Source: Methanothrix sp.
GTDB taxonomy: Archaea > Halobacteriota > Methanosarcinia > Methanotrichales > Methanotrichaceae
Length of the DNA: 5,333 nt
Assembly: GCA_028682845.1 (NCBI GenBank)
Contig: JAJRAT010000125.1
Coordinates: 1 to 5,333, forward strand
Reading direction: 5' to 3'
In this document: piece by piece, positions 5,327 to 5,333 of the stretch
Layout: every line of letters begins with the position of its first letter
Position numbering within the stretch: the stretch's first letter is position 1
Program-made: the position numbers and the translations under genes
Notes under the pieces: generated by a model
Told to the model about the DNA's origin: nothing
The model's database searches: none
The model's input: the letters and a program-made list of their open reading frames with translations, nothing else

Positions 5327-5333
5327 ATGCACA

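Larger units (their letters stand above)
4870..5333. other. Intergenic region without an intact gene
   Basis: This 464-base stretch is visibly richer in A and T than the genes to its left, with many stops in all frames. The longest ORF (minus, 4909-5094, GTG start, 61 codons) has no ribosome binding site and no recognisable motif, and I do not call it. What I can see is a weak minus-strand promoter for the aminotransferase, a probable transposon remnant with a right-end hairpin (about 4976-5168), and a promoter-like box with inverted repeats at the right end. The mixture fits an accessory gap where an insertion sequence decayed. Confidence 0.6.

Overview
The window most likely comes from a methanogenic or methanotrophic euryarchaeon. 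A moderately GC-rich relative of Methanothrix or Methanosarcina is my inference. The basis is a soluble heterodisulfide reductase cluster with an HdrA-MvhD fusion, AGGAGG-type ribosome binding sites with ATGA gene overlaps, and BRE/TATA-like archaeal promoter sequences in the AT-rich right flank. No rRNA or other species-level marker is present, so the genus is not shown directly.

Bases 2-3612 (+ strand) form one tightly packed operon running in from the left. It holds the 3' part of hdrA fused to an mvhD domain, a two-cluster ferredoxin ORF, a six-cluster polyferredoxin, hdrC and hdrB. Gene junctions are a 4-base overlap, a 3-base gap, a 1-base gap and a 4-base overlap. The visible cysteine motifs can hold twelve [4Fe-4S] clusters, one [2Fe-2S] cluster and two noncubane [4Fe-4S] clusters. 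The expected job is flavin-based electron confurcation or bifurcation between ferredoxin, a second donor or acceptor entering at MvhD, and the CoM-S-S-CoB heterodisulfide at HdrB. No hydrogenase or F420-oxidising subunit is encoded here, so the MvhD-side partner is unknown.

The most notable point is that the two ferredoxin ORFs are in the same reading frame and separated by a single TAA codon (1084-1086). Together they have eight clusters and motifs that recall FwdF, the polyferredoxin of formylmethanofuran dehydrogenase. They may be a split FwdF-like electron wire built into an Hdr operon.

Bases 3613-3684 are a convergent intergenic gap with T-tracts on both strands, read as a bidirectional terminator. 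Bases 3685-4869 (- strand) encode a fold-type I PLP aminotransferase of the LysN / aromatic / MocR-like group.

Bases 4870-5333 hold no intact gene and are visibly AT-richer. They contain a weak promoter candidate for the aminotransferase, a probable decayed 3' end of an IS200/IS605-type tnpB with a right-end hairpin, and a BRE/TATA-like promoter at the right edge flanked by a 9-base inverted repeat. That promoter would drive a gene beyond the window.
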